Source of the DNA: JBDSLU01 sp031407765
GTDB taxonomy: Bacteria; Acidobacteriota; Vicinamibacteria; Vicinamibacterales; Vicinamibacteraceae
DNA length: 64,000 nt
Assembly (NCBI GenBank): GCA_031407765.1
Contig: JANOIR010000077.1
Location: 3,868-67,867, forward strand
Reading direction: 5' to 3'
The translations under genes were made by a program, and so were the position numbers. The notes under the pieces were generated by a model. The model saw only the letters and a program-made list of their open reading frames with translations. It was not told where the DNA came from and ran no database searches. This document shows, in pieces, positions 8,401 through 23,400 of this stretch (within the stretch, counting starts at the first letter, position 1; each line of letters begins with the position of its first letter).

Positions 8401-11400
8401 GTCTGGGGTTCCGCATACAACGACACGCTGCGCGGCGACGGCGCCAACAACACTCTGGCTGGTCGCGCGGGAAGCAACATCCTCGACGGCCGGGGCGGAA
8501 CCAATACCGTCACGGAAGAAGGCGACTTCAATTTCACCCTGACCGATGGCTCGCTCACCATCACGGCCCTTTCGGGCGGCGCGGTGGTGGGCGCCGATAC
8601 GCTGAGCAACATCACGCGCGCCGTCATCTCGGGCGAGGACGGCAACAACACCCTCGATGCGAGCGCCTTCACGCTGGGCTCGGTCAAGCTGGACGGCGAA
8701 GGCGGCAACGACATCCTGAAGGGCGGCAGCGGCGACGACGTCCTGATCGGCAACTGGGGCGTCGACAACATCGACGGCGGCCTCGGCGTCAACACGCTCG
8801 AGGAACGGTCGGACTCGCGCTTCGTGCTCACCGATGCCAGCCTGGACTCGGGCGACGGCACGAGCGAGGTGCAGTCGATCACCATGGCGGCGGGCGTGAC
8901 GAGCGGGCAGTTCTCGCTCAGCTTCAACGGCGAGACGACCAGCCCGATCAGCTACAACGCCTCCGCGCTGGCCGTGAAGACCGCGCTCACTTCCCTGAAC
9001 GGCATCGGCGACAAGGACATCGACGTCACCAAGACGGGGAACGTCTGGACGGCGACGTTCAAGGGCAACCTGGCCGGGAAGGACGTCGCCAACCTCGACG
9101 CTACCAGCATCGACCTCTTCGGCGGCGGCGTAACGGCGAGCGTCGCCACCTCCGGCGCAGTGGTGGCCAGCTTCGCCGACACGCTGGCGCGCATCCAGCG
9201 CGCGACGCTCTACGGCGGCGCCGGCGACAACCTGATCGACACGTCCGCCTTCACCGGCTCGGCGACGCTCGACGGCGGCAGCGGCGACGACGTGCTGATC
9301 GGCGGCGCCGGCGCCGACTTCCTCTACGGCCGGGAAGGCGAGGACACGCTCACCGGCGGCGGCGGCGCGGACACCATCAACGGCGGCTGGGGCATCGATA
9401 CGCTCGCCGAAACGCGCGACGCGGACTTCACGCTGACCGATACCAGCCTCCTGATCGGCGGCGAGACCGACGTCCTGGCCCAGATCGAGCTCGCCAGGCT
9501 GACGGGCGGCGGCGGCGGCAACCAGCTGGACGCCAGCGGGTTTACGGGCCTTAGCGCCGATACACCTCTCCTCTTCTTCCACGGCGGCAATGGCATCGGG
9601 ACCGCGACGGGCGAGAACACGGCGGACATCCGCATCACGCTCAGGGACGGCACGACGAACGTCGACGTCGACCTGGGATTCGCGCGCACGCTGCAGGAGA
9701 TCTTCACGGCCATCCATACGGCCAACGAGAACCTCAGCGCGGCGCTCGTCGGTGACCACATCGTCATCACGGACGCCTCGGCCGGTTCGTCCAGCGTCCG
9801 GGTCGCGGCGCTGAACAGCTCGACCGCGGCAGCCGACCTGGGAATCCTGGGTACCGGCGCCGGCGCGACCCTGACGGGGACGAGCATCACCGGCGTTGGC
9901 AGCGTCGTCCTGGACGGCGGCGCCGGCAACGACGTCCTGATCGGATCCGCGGGCTACGACACGCTCACGGGCGGCGCCGGTGCGGACACCATCACCGGCG
10001 GGCTCGGCGTCGACACGCTGGTGGAGACGCGCGATGCGAATTTCACCCTCACCGATACCACCCTGATCATCGGCAGCGAAGGCACCGACACGCTGGCCGG
10101 CCTCGAGCACGCCACGCTCACGGGCGGCGCCGGCGCCAACATCCTGGACGCCTCGGCGTGGACCCTGGGTTCGCTGGAGCTCGGCACGGGCGGCGGCGCG
10201 GATACCCTGCGCGGCGGTGCGGTGAACGCGGCGGTTGCCGGCAGCGGCGACGACACGTTCCGCATCGACGTGGGGAACCTGAGCGCCTCGAACCCGGCCC
10301 ACAAGGTCACGATTAACACCTACGGCACGAGCGGCGACCGCATCGTGGTCGTCAACGGCGGCAACACGCTCACCAACCAGGCCTTCAACTGGGTCACGTT
10401 CGAAGGACTCAGCGACGCGGTCTACGAAATCACGCAGAAGGGCCTGCTGAACGTACAGAACGTCACGCGCGTCGGCGGCAACGTCACCATCAAGGCCGAC
10501 ACCATCAGCATGACGGGGACCACGATCGATCTCCGCGGCGCGACCAAGGGCGGCGACCTGCGCATGGAGGCGCTGCAGATCAATATCGGCGCGGGCGCGC
10601 AGATCCTCACCAAGTCCACCGCGGGCGGGATCGACGGCAAGGTCGATCTCGTCGCCCTCGACGGCCTCAAGGAGCTGGGCGGCGGCGTCCTGGGGTTCTA
10701 CAACGTCGAGAACGCCGACGCCCAGATCAACCTGACCGGCAATGCGCGCATCGAAGGCGGCAACGTGAGCCTGTACGCGATCAGCGACAGCCGCCACTTC
10801 GTCACCGACGCCGAGTACTCCTCGAGCCTGGGCGCCAAGATCAAGGACACTTTCCTTTCGGCGATGGACAGCATGTCGCTATGGGGTGGCTCCGCCTTCA
10901 CCGACAGCCGCGCGACCATCAGCGTCGGCACCCAGGCGAACATCACGGCGACCAACTTCGTCGCGCATGCCAACGCGGTGGGTGTGGTGATGTCGAAGCC
11001 GACCAGCCTGCTGCTGCCGATTGCCATCGCCTACGCCGAGCTGACGACAGTCTCGAAGGTTACCTTCGAGGGCACGCTGACCACGTCCGGGGACGCGTCG
11101 CTGCGCGCCACCGCCGACAACAACATCAGCGTGATCGCCAAGGTGTTCAACGAGACGCCGCAGCTGCAGCCCGACGGCACCTACAGCGCGCTGGGCAAGG
11201 CGAAGAACGCGATCAACAAGATCATCCCGATCCACGGCAAGGCGGTCTCGTTCGGAATGAGCGTGCTCGAGTCCGAGGCCAACGCCAACGTCACCGACAC
11301 GGCGACCCTGACGATCGGCAACAACCTGGTGGTGCAGGGCGACACCGTCGACCGCAACCGCACCTACGGCCGCTCGTTCACCGACGAGGACGGCAACTTC

Positions 11401-14400
11401 GGCATCGCCACCGCGGTTGCCATCGAGAACGGCAACACCTACGCGCTGCTCGACGGCAAGGCGACCGTGGGCGGCACGGTCACCGTCAATGCCCTGCAGC
11501 GCAAGGAGGCGTTCGGCGGCGAGCTGCCGACGACGCAGAACGCGGCGATCGACACGGCGCTGGCGAAGAAGCAGTCGATCACCGCCTCGAAGATGTTCCT
11601 GCTGCCGACGCTGGACGGCGGCGTCAAGGCGACGACCAACATCGGCTCGAACACCAGCGGCGACATCCTCGACGACATGGAGTCGCGCGCGACCACCGAG
11701 GTGGCGCTGGGCGCCATCAAGGCGCTGAAGGCGATCGGCAGCGGCCTCGGGGCGATCTACCACGCGATCGTCGACTCGTCCGCGGAGAAGGCTGACGCGA
11801 AGGCGAAGGCGGAGAAGGACAAGGCCGCGGTGAAGCCGGACAAGCCGGCGGAAACCCGCAAGCCCAACTCGCTGCAGTTCGGCGGCGCGGTCGCCTGGTC
11901 GGAGGACACGAACACCGTCACGGCGCGGATCGGCGACGGCAACTCCGCCGACCATAACGCCCTCGGCGCCGACGTCGATGCGATCGGCTCGATCACGGTC
12001 CGGGCGACGGTCTCGAACCGTCCCGACGTCAGCGCCACGGCGCTGACCCTCGACAAGGGCAAGGCGAAGAAATTCCCGACCGACCCGGCCGCGAAGGCCG
12101 GCGCGGTGGCCTTCAACTACGGGCTGTACGAGAACAATGCCAACGCCTACATCAACGGCGACGCGCAGGTGGACGGCAAGGGCACGATCACCGTCAAGGC
12201 CGACACGCTCAACCAGATCGATCCGAACAGCCTGTGGGGCGCGAACCTGGTCAGCCCGTGGAACAAGCAGGCCGACTTCTCCTCCACCGACGGCGTGCAG
12301 GCGGTCACGACCAATCAGATCGTCGACAAGGGCGGCGACTGGTACCAGTTTGTCGGCAGCAACCCGGGCGCCGCCCGCAACCTCGCCACCGAGGACTACA
12401 CCGACTCGACCAACTGGCAGAGCCTCGGCACGGCGGGGCAGCATCGCACCAGCACGTTCGTCTCCAACCTGACGACGTACCTGAACAACAACTTCGGCCT
12501 GGACAACAACCTCGCCGACACGTGGACGCAGAGCAACGTCACCGGCGCGAAGTCCGCCATCGCCGGCGCGATCACGGTCCTGCGGCTCGAGCACAGCGCC
12601 GACGCGCGCATCAAGAACGGCGCGCGCGTCAACCAGAGCGCGCCCACCACGAGCACGCGCGACGTCGTGGTCGAGGCGACGAGCGTCAACCAGACCATCA
12701 ACATCGCCGGCAACTTCAAGTTCCCGTTCGGCACGGTCACGCCAAATCAAAACGGCAAGGGCTGGTTCCAGTCCGAGGGCGGCGGCTTCCAGCGCACCCC
12801 CGGGGGCAAGGGCGCGGCGGGCGGCGCGTTCATGTTCTTCTTCTACGAGAACGACGTCACCGCCAAGATCGAGGACGGCGTCCTGCTGAACGCCGACAGC
12901 CTCAAGGTCAACGCCGATGGCTTCAACCTCGGCGTCGCGCTCGGCGCCTCGGGCGGGCAGTCCGACGGCACCGCCTTCAACGGCGCGTTCATCTACAGCC
13001 AGGTCGTGGATACCACGCTGGCCCAAATCGACAACGGCGCGACCATCACGGTCGGCAACCGCGCGGTGTCGGATCCGGCTGCGTCGAACGCCTCGGTGCT
13101 GGTCAAGGCCAACAACAAGACGTTCCTCGTGACGGTCGCGGGCGCGGTCGCCGTCTCGGATGAAACCGCGGTAGGCGCCTCAGGCGCGATCAACCGGATC
13201 GTGCGCGACACCGAGGCATTCATCGGCAACCGCCTGGGCGACAATTCGGTCACTACCCGGCACACGCTCGAATCCGCCGGCGATGTGCGCGTGATGTCCA
13301 AGAACGAAGGCGTCGTGGCGGCCGTCGCCGTCGCCGGCGCCAAGTCCTCGAGCAAGCCGCCCGGCGCCGACGCCGCGGACAAGGGCACGCAAGGCACGCC
13401 CAAGCCCGACGGCACCTCGACCAATGACGCCGGCAAGCAGCCGACCAAGGACGGCAAGTATCCGGACGGGCTGCTGTCGGAACTGACGTCCAACCCGCTC
13501 TTCCAGAGACTGGGGCTGGCCTCGGGCTCGACGCAGACCACGCCGCCACAGGCCACCCCGCCGGCCCAGCCGCCGGCGCAACCGCCGGCCCCGCCGCCGG
13601 CCACGCCGCCGCCGGCCGCGAACCCGAACACGCCCAAGTCGGGTCTCGGCTTCTCTGGCGCCGTGACCATCAATATCGCGGACGACAACTCGCGCGCCTA
13701 TGTGCGCAACAGCGGCGACGTCAAGGTCACCAACGGCAGCCTGATCCTCAGGGCCGAGAACGCCGCGCACGTCGTTTCGATCGCCGGCGGCGTCGCCTAC
13801 GCTACCAATGACGGCTCTAAGCCGGCGCGGGCGATTGGCGGCGCGGTCGGGGTCAACGTGGTCACGGGAACCACCGAGGCCTTCCTCGACGGCGCCACCC
13901 TGGTCAATACCAAGGGGCTGGACTTCGACGCGCTGCGCTCGGGCTCGATCGTCGCCGTCACGGCCGGCATCACCGGCGCGACCGGCAAGACCGGCCAGGC
14001 CGGCGCGGGCTCGATCGCGTTCACCCGCACCAGCTACACGACGCACACCGGCCTGTCGAACACCACGACCGGCGCAGGCAAGATCGACGGCGCCGTATCG
14101 CTGAACGCGCAGGACGACACCAACATCGTGGTCGTGGCGGGCGCGGGCGCCTTCGGCGGCAAGACCGGCGTCGGCATCAGCGCCGCCTACAGCCAGATCG
14201 AGAACGACATCTCCTCCACCGTCGACACGGTGGCCAACTTCAGGCACACGGGCAGCTTCGACGTCCTGGCCAGTACCGATGCCGACATCGTCGCCGTCAC
14301 CGCCTCGGCCGGCGTGGCGACCGGCGGCGGCGGGGCCGAGGGCATGGGCGTCGGCGGCACGCTGACGATCAATTTCATCGACAACACGGTCAGCGCGAAG

Positions 14401-17400
14401 GTGCTCAACAGCAGCACCACCGCGGATTCGAGCGGCGACATCACGGTCTTCGCGCACGACACCTCGTCCATCTATGCGTTCTCGGGCGGCTTTGCATTCG
14501 GCAAGACTTCCGGGTACGGCGCGGCCTTCGCCCTGAACTACATGGGCAACAGCGTCACCGCCGCGGTCGAGGGCTCGACACTGCTCGAATCCTCCGGCGC
14601 GCTCAGCGTCAAGGCCGAAGCCGACGGCACCATCGTCAGCGTCGCGGTCGGCGGCGCCGGCTCGCAGAAGTCCGCGATCGCCGGCTCGGTCGCGGCGAAC
14701 ATCCTCACCAACTCGGCCGACGCGCACATCAGCGGCGGCTCCAACATCCGGCTGCTGGGCCCGATCACGGTCAAGGCGGCCGACCGGCTGTTGCTGACGT
14801 CGGTGGCCGGCGGCATCGGCGCCTCGTCCGGCGCCCGCGGCGTCGGCGTCTCGGCCAGCTGGAACCGCATCAGCTCCGGCGTGGCCGCCTACATCGACCA
14901 TTCCGACGTGGAGTCCACCGGCTCGTCCGTCAGCGTGATCGCGACCTCGAGCCCGCTGCTGGTCGGCATCGGCTTCGCGGGCGGCGGCTCCAAGGGCCAG
15001 GGCGGCGCGGGCGTGCTCACCATCAACTCGATCGCCAACACGGTCGACGCGCACATCACGACGAGCTCCAACGTCACCGCGTTCGGAAACGTCACGGTCA
15101 GCGCGAGCGAAGCCGCGTCGATGTACGTCGGCGCGCTGGCCATCGCGGGCTCCGCCAACGGCAACGCGATCGGCGGGCTCCTGGCCTACAACTACGTCGG
15201 CAGCAGCTCGGATCCGGCCGATCCGAACGTCGTCAGCCTCGCCGACGGTGCCGCCGAAGGCACGAAGGCCGCCAAGGTCAGCGGCGCCGATACCGCGACC
15301 GCGAGCAACGTCAAGGCCTACATCGATTCGTCCAAGGTGATCGCGGGCGGCAGCGTGCTGGTGGTGGCCGGGTTCGACGATCCTTCCGCGCAGGCGGATC
15401 CCGGCCCGCTGATCTCCGCGACCAAGACGGTCAACCCGGCTTCGGCGGTGACGACGACCGGCGACACGATCCGGTTCGCCGGCGCGCATGGCTTGAAAAC
15501 CGGCGACGAGGTCCTCTATCACAAGGGCGCGGTCGGCGATGTCGCGGTCGGCACGCTGGTCGACGACGGCACCACCAAGTACTACGTCATCAAGGTCGAC
15601 GACAACACGGTGAAGCTCGCGACGTCCCAGGACAACGCGCTCTCGCATGTCGCCATCGCCCTCGGTTCCGCGGGCTCCGGCACCAGCCACAACATCGTTT
15701 CCACCGCGACCGGCGCCACCGCCCTGACGTTCAATCCGGGAACGGCCGTCACGACCACGGTGGCGCACGCCGACACGATTTCCTTCGGCAGCGCGCACGG
15801 TCTGAAGACCGGAGACGCGGTCGTCTACCGTAACGGCGGCGGCACCAGCATCGGCGGCCTGGCCCAGAACGAGACCTACTACGTCATCAACGTTGACGCG
15901 ACGCACATCAGGCTCGCGGCGACGCAGAGCGATGCGCTGGCGTCCACCGCGGTGCCAGTGTTCCTGAGCGCCGGCGCAACCGGCACGGCGCACAGCCTGC
16001 TGGTCAAGCGCGACAGCGTCGACGCACGGGGCATCACGCTCGCCCTGCCGAGCTCGATCGGCGGCCAGATCACGAGCGTCACGGCGGCGGGCGCCGGCGG
16101 CAAGACCTCTTCGGGCGCGGGCGCGGTATCGCTCAACTTCGTGCGCATGAACGTGGACGCGCACATTTCGAACATCACCGGAACGAACCGGGTGCAGGCG
16201 GGTTCCGGCTCGGTCAGCGTGCTCGCCAACGACACTTCGCACGTCAACTCGGGCACCGGCGCGCTCGGCCTCGCGCTCGGCAAGAGCACCGCGCTCAACG
16301 CGTCGATCGGCGTCAACGACATCCGCAACACCGTCACCGCCCATATCGACAGCGCAAAAGTGGTGTCGACGGGCGGCAACGTGGCCGTGGGCGCGACCGA
16401 GACGGCGCGCAACATCAACGTGGTGATCGGCGGCAGCGTCTCGAACGGCGGCATCGCGCTCGGCGGCTCGTTCGCGATCAACACCATCAAGAACACGGTC
16501 GGCGCGCACATCAAGACCGCCTCCGACGTCACCGCCAACGGCAGCGTGTCGGTGCTGGCGAAGGACACCGCCTCGATCGCCACGCTGGCCGGCAACGTCG
16601 GCGCTTCGTTCAGCAAAGGCACCGCCGGGGTCGGCTTCGCCTTCGCGGTGAACGACGTCAGCGATACCGTCACGGCGCTGATCGACGGCTCGGCCGTGAC
16701 CGCGACGACCGGCGACATCCTGGTCGACGCGACGTTCGGCAAGCCGAGCGCGCTGCCGGCCGGGCTGGACGTGCAGATCGCCGCCATGGCGGTCAGCGGC
16801 GGCGGGTCTTCGACCATCGCCGGCGCCGGCTCGGTGGCGCTGAACTGGATCCGCAACACCGTCGACGCGAAAATCTCCAACATCGGCGACCTGCGGGCCG
16901 GCGCGCCGCACGAGCTGGTGGCCGGCGGCAAGCTCAGCGTCACCGCAAGCGACTCCTCGACCATCAACTCGCTCGCGGGCGCGATCGCGATCTCGGGCAT
17001 CGGCGCGAAGGCCTCGTCGGGCGCGATCGGCGCCTCGGTGGCCTACAACTTCCTCGGCGGCGACCCGAACAATCCGGGCAGCACCAATACCAACGTGGTG
17101 CGGGCGTCGATCGAGAACGTCACCGGCAGCATCCGGGCCGGGCAGGTGATCGTCAAGGCGACCTACGACGGCAGGATCAACAACATCACCGTGGCCGGCG
17201 CGGCGGCCGGAAGCTTCGCGCTGGGCGGCGCGGTATCGGTCAACCGCATCCGCAACACCACGGACGCGCACATCTCGGGTTCGACCAACATCGCCACCAC
17301 GGGAACGCTGGCGCAAAGCGTCCTGGTGAATGCAGTGGACAACGCCGCCATCTGGGTCCTGGCTGGCGGCGTGGGCATTGCGATCCCGAAGACGGGCGCT

Positions 17401-20400
17401 ACCGGCATCGCGGCGGGCGTTTCCGCGGCGACCAACGACGTCGCCGAAACCGTGACCGCCTACATCGACGCCTCCAAGGTCACGTCGGCAGGCGGCGTCG
17501 AGGTCAGCGCGCTGTCGACCTCGTCGATCGCGGCGCTCACCTTCGGTGTCGCGGTGTCCGTCGGCACCACGGGCGGCGGCTTCAACGGTTCCGGCGCTGG
17601 CGCGGGCTCGGGCAACACGGTCAGAAACACGGTCAGCAGCTCCATCCGCAACAGCCGCACGGGCGGCAATGGCGTGACCGCCAACGGCGGCAAGGTGGTC
17701 GTCAGCGCGACCGACAGCGCGGACGTGCTCGCCATTGCGGGAACCCTTTCGATCGCCGCCTCGTTCGGCAAGGGCGGCGTCGGCGGCTCGGTCGGGATTT
17801 CGGTCGCGACCAATGACATCGCCGACACGGTCACGGCGTACATCGACAATTCCAACGTTACGGCGGCCGGCAACAACATCGAGCTGAGCGCGAGCGAGAC
17901 GGCCCTGATCGAAGCCATCACCATCGGCGGCGCGGTCGGCGGCACCAGCGGCGGTGGCGGTGGCGTCGGCGTCGGCGCGGCCGGCGCCGGCTCCGGCAAC
18001 AAGATCAGGAACACGGTTTCGGCATACATCGCCAACAGCAGCACGGTGACGACCACGACCAGCGGGTCGGTGAAGCTGAGCGCGACGGACACCAGCACCA
18101 TCACGGCCGTCGGCGGCGGACTGGGCATCGGGGTGACCGCGGGCGGCGGTGGCGGCGTGGGCGCCTCGCTCGGCGTCGCGGCGGCGACCAACGACATCGA
18201 GAACTCGGTCAAGGCCTACGTCTCTTCCTCCGGCGTGACCTCGGCCGGCAGCGTCGAATTGAGCGCGACGGAAGACGCAAACATCACGGCGGTCACGATC
18301 GGCGCCGCAGTGGCCGTGGCCGCGGGCGGTGGCGGTGGCATCGGCGTCGCCGGGGCCGGCTCGGGCTCGGGCAATACCGTCAAGAACACGGTCGAGGCTT
18401 ACGTGCTGGACAGCATCGGCACCGGCAAGGGCATCAGCGCCACGGGCGGCGCGATCAAGCTGAGCGCGACCGACTCGGCCGAAATCGTCGCCGTGGCAGG
18501 CAGCCTCAGCGTCGGTGTTTCGGCCGGCGGCGGCGGCGGGACCGGCGGTGCCGTGGGCGTTTCGGTGGCCACGAACAACGTCACGGATACGGTGCGCGCG
18601 TACGCAAACAACTCGAGCCTCGGAACGACCGGCGCGAACAATATCGAGTTTGCCGCCAGCGAGAGTGCGGCCATCACGGCGGTCACCATCGGCGGCTCGG
18701 TGGCCGGCGCTGCCGGCAGCGGCGGCGGCGCGGCGGTCGCGCTGGCCGGCGCGGGCTCGGGCAACACGATCAAGAACAAGGTCTCGGCCCATGTCGAGAA
18801 CGGCTCGTCGCTGACGACGACCGGCAGCGGCTCGATCAAGCTCAGCGCGGGCGACACGAGCAGCATCCTGTCCGTCGCGGGTGCGCTGGCCGGCTCGGGT
18901 GCGGGCGGTTCGGGCGGCGGCGCGGCGGGCTCGCTCGGCGCGGCGGCCTCGACCAACACCATCGAGAACGAGGTCAAGGCCTACGTCAGCGCGTCGAAAC
19001 TGACCTCGGCCGGCGGCGTCGAACTCAGCGCGTCCGAAACCGGATACATCACCACGATCAGCATCGGCGCGGCGGTCGCGGGCGCGGGCGGCGCGGGCGG
19101 CGGCTTCGGCGGCACGGCGGCCGGGTCGACGTCCACCGCGACCGTCAAGAACACGGTCGCCGCCTACATCACCGGCAGCAGCGGCGCGACCAATGGCGTC
19201 AGCGCTACCGGCGGCGCGGTCAAGCTGAGCGCGTCGGATTCGACGACGATCGTTGCCGTGGCGGGAAGCCTCGCGATCAGCGGCGCGGGCGGCGCGGGCG
19301 GCGGCGGCGCGGTCGCCGTCGGCGTCTCGGCGGCCACCACGGATGTCGCGAACACCGTAAGTGCGTACGTCGACGGCTCCTCCGTCAGCGCCGCCGGGAA
19401 CAATATCGAGCTGTCGGCAACCGAGAGCGCCAACATCACGGCGGTCAGCGTGGGTGGCTCGGTCGCGGGCTCGGGCGGCGCGGGCGGCGGCGCTTCCTTG
19501 TCGGCAGTGGGCGCGGGCGCATCGAATACGGTCAAGAACAAGACCTTCGCTTATGCCGCGAACAACAGCGCGCTGACCACCACCACGAGCGGCAGCGTGA
19601 AGCTCAGCGCGACCGACGGCAGCACGATCCTCGCGGTGGGCGGTGGACTTGCGGGTTCGGGCGCGGGCGGCGCGGGCGGCGGCGCGGCGGGCTCGCTCGG
19701 CATCGCCATCGCGATCAACACGATCGAAAACCAGGTCAAGGCCTACGCCGATACGTCCAAGGTCACGTCGGCGGGCGGCATCGAGTTCGCCGCGAGTGAA
19801 ACCGGCTACATCACGGCAGTCAGCGTGGGCGCCGCCGTGGCCGGCGCCGGTGGCGCGGGCGGCGGCTTCGGCGCTTCTGCGGCGGGGTCCACGTCCAAGA
19901 ACATCGTCAAGAACACCGTCGCCGCGTACGTCACGGGCAGCACCGGCGCGACCAACGGCGTTAGCGCTACGGGCGGTGCGATCAAGCTCAACGCGACCGA
20001 TTCAGTGCACATCGTCGCGGCCGCGGGCAGCCTCGCGATCGGCGGCGCCGGCGGCGCCGGCGGCGGAGCAGCCGTCGCGGTCGGGATTTCGACCGCGCTC
20101 TCCGACGTGGCGAACACGGTCAGCGCGTACATCGACGGCTCGAGCGTCAGCACGACGGCGCAGAACATCGAGCTCACCGCGAGCGAGGCGACCGACATCT
20201 TCGCGCTGAGCGTGGGCGGCTCATTCGCGGGCAGCGGTGGCGCGGGCGGCGGCGTGTCGATTGCCGCGGCAGGCGCGGGTTCCGACACCAAGGTCAAGAA
20301 CAACGTATCGGCGTACATCGGCAATGGCAGTACCGTTACGACGACTACGAGCGGTGCCGTCAAACTCAGCGCGACCGACTCGAGCACGATCCTCGCGGTG

Positions 20401-23400
20401 GGCGGCGGCCTTGCGGGTTCGGGCGCCGGCGGCGCGGGCGGCGGTGGCGCGGGTTCGCTCGGCGCGGCCGCAGCCACCAACACCATCGAGAACACGGTCA
20501 AGGCCTATGTCGACGCGTCCAGGGTGACTTCGGCCGGCAGCGTCGAGCTTTCGGCGAGCGAAACCGGCTACATCACCTCGGTCAGCATCGGCGCGGCGGT
20601 CGCGGGCGCGGGCGGCGCGGGTGGCGGCTTCGGTGGCTCGGCGGCGGGCTCGGGCTCGGGCAACACGGTCACCAATACCGTCGCCGCGTACATCAACAAC
20701 AGCATCGGCACCGGCAAGGGCGTGAGCGCCACCGGAGGCGCGATCAAGCTGACCGCGACTGATTCGACCCATGTGTTCGCGGTCGGCGGCAGCCTCGCGA
20801 TCGCAGGCGCGGGTGGCGCCGGCGGCGGAGCGGCGGTGGCGATCGGGGTGGCTTCGGCGACCAACAACGTCGGCAACACGGTCAGCGCCTACGCGAGCAA
20901 CTCGAGCGTCAGCGCGACCGGGTTCAACATCGAATTCACCGCCACCGAGTCGGCCGACATGCAGGCGATGACGATCGGCGGCACGCTCGCGGGAAGCGGC
21001 GGCGCGGGCGGCGGTTTCTCCGCCGCGGCTGCCGGCGCGGGGTCGGGCAACACCATCCACAACACCGTGTCGGCGTACATCGCGAGCAACAGCGTGGTCA
21101 CGACCACCACCAGCGGCTCGGTCAAGCTGAGCGCCAGCGACACGAGCTCGATCTTCGCGATCGCCGGCAGCCTCGCGCTCTCGGGCGCGGGTGGCGCGGG
21201 CGGCGGCGCCGCAGGGTCGCTTGGCGTTTCGGCTGCCACCAACAGCATCACCAACCAGGTCAAGGCGCACATCGACGCCTCGAAGGTGACGTCGGCCGGA
21301 ACGGTCGAGCTCACCGCGAGCGAGACCGGAGCGATTTCCGCGTGGGCCATCGGCGGGGCGCTCGCCGGCGCGGGCGGCGCGGGCGGCGGCGGCGCGCTGA
21401 GCATGGCCGGCGCCGGCTCGGGCAACACGGTCCGTAACACGGTCGCGGCATACATCACCGGCAGCGACGCGGCAACGCGCGGCGTCTCGGCGAACGGCGC
21501 GATCAAGCTCACCGCGACTGACAGCACCGCCGTGAAAGCGGATGCGGGTGGCTACAGCATCGCGGTCTCGGGAGGCGCGGGCGGCGGACTTTCCGGCTCG
21601 CTCGGCGTCGCGGCGGCGACAAATGACATCGCCAATTCGGTCACCGCTTATGTCGACGGCTCGGGCGTTACCGCAACCGGCGGCAACGTCGAACTCGCGG
21701 CGACCGAGTCGGCGACGATCGACGCGCTTGCCATCGGCGCAGCTCTTGCAGGCGCGGGTGGCGCGGGCGGTGGCGGAGCCGTCGGCGGGGCGGGGTCGGG
21801 CACAGGCAACACGATCCGCAACAGCGTCCTCGCCTACGTCGCCAATAGCAGCAGCGTCAGCACGATCTCCAGCGGCACCGCCAAGCTGACGGCCACGGAC
21901 TCGAGCTCGATCATCGCGAACGGCGGCGGCGTCGGCGTCGCGATCTCGGGCGGCGCCGGCGGCGGATTCAGCGGCGCAGCCGGGGTATCGGCATCCGTCA
22001 ACGATGTCGCCAATGCCGTCAAGGCCTATGTCGACAATTCGACCGTCACATCCGCCGGCGGCGTCGAGCTGACGGCCACCGAGTCGGCGAGTATCTCGGC
22101 CAGGGCCATCGGCGGGGCGATCGCGGCCGCGGGTGCCGGCGGCGGCGCCGGCGCGATTGGCGCGGCGGGCGCCGATTCGCGCAACACGATCTCGAACACG
22201 GTCTGGGCCTACGTCAACAGCAGCGCCGGCACGAAAGGCGTCACGGCCTCGGGCGCGATCAAGCTGACCGCGAGCGACTCGTCGCAGATCGTCTCGGATG
22301 GCGGCGGCGCTGCGGCGGCGCTCGGTATCGGCGGCGGCGCGGGCGGCGCGGCCGCGGTCGGCTACTCCGTGTCGCTGAACAGCGTGACGAACAGCGTGCG
22401 CGCCTACGCGAGCGCCTCGCGCCTGAGCGCGACCGGCGCCAACATCGAACTCACGGCGACATCGACGACGACGATCAACGCCCTGAACGTCGGCGCCGCA
22501 CTCGCGGTCGCGGGAGGTACGGTTGCGGTCTCCGCGGCCGGGGCAGGCGGCAATTCGACCAATACGATCCGCAACACGGTCGAGGCCTACGCATCGGGCG
22601 GCTCGACGCTGACGACGACGTCCAGCGGCGCGATCAAGCTCACCGCGACCGACCAGTCGACCTCCAACGCGAGGACGGTGGCTACCAGCGTCGCGTTCGC
22701 GGCGGCGGGCGTGGGCGGCGCCTCGTTCTCGGTCGCGGCGGCAATCGCGAAGAACGACATCGCGAACACCGTGCGCGCCTACAGCGATACCTCGACGCTC
22801 ACGTCGGCGGGCAGCATCGAGCTCACGGCGCGCTCGACGCCGACGATCTTCGCGCAATCGATCGCGGCGACGTTTGCCGCGGCGGCGGCGCCGCTCGGCG
22901 CCGCGCTCGCGGGGGCGGGCGCGCTGGCGAACAACGTCATCAACAGCACCGTCAGCGCGTTCATCCAGGGCGCCAGCGCGGGCTCGCGCAGCACGACGTC
23001 CGCCGCGGGCAACATCATCCTGACCGCCGGCCAGACGGCTTCGATCACGTCCAATGTCGGCTCCGGCGCGGCATCGGCTGGCCTGATTGGCGGCTCGGTC
23101 GGCATCTCGGAAGCGCGCGATTCGGTGACCAGCACCATTCGCGCCTACGCGGACAATGCAAACCTCACTTCGAGCGCGGGTGGTGTCTCGCTGAGCGCGA
23201 CCTCGAACGACACGATCAACACGCTCGCAGTTGCGACCTCGGTCGCCGGCGCCATCGGCGGCGCGGCTTCCGGCGCGATTTCGTCGGCGACGGTCAGCCC
23301 GACGGTCGAGGCCTACCTCGGGACCGCGACCACGACCTCGACCGCGCTCGACGTCTCGGTCGCCGCAAGTTCGACCAATACCGCCAACGCCAAGACCGTC

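Noticed and set aside
17488..23060. CRISPR array or intergenic satellite
   Set aside because: The period is about 762 bp, in frame and diverged at third positions, and codes for protein throughout. There are no short direct repeats with unique spacers.
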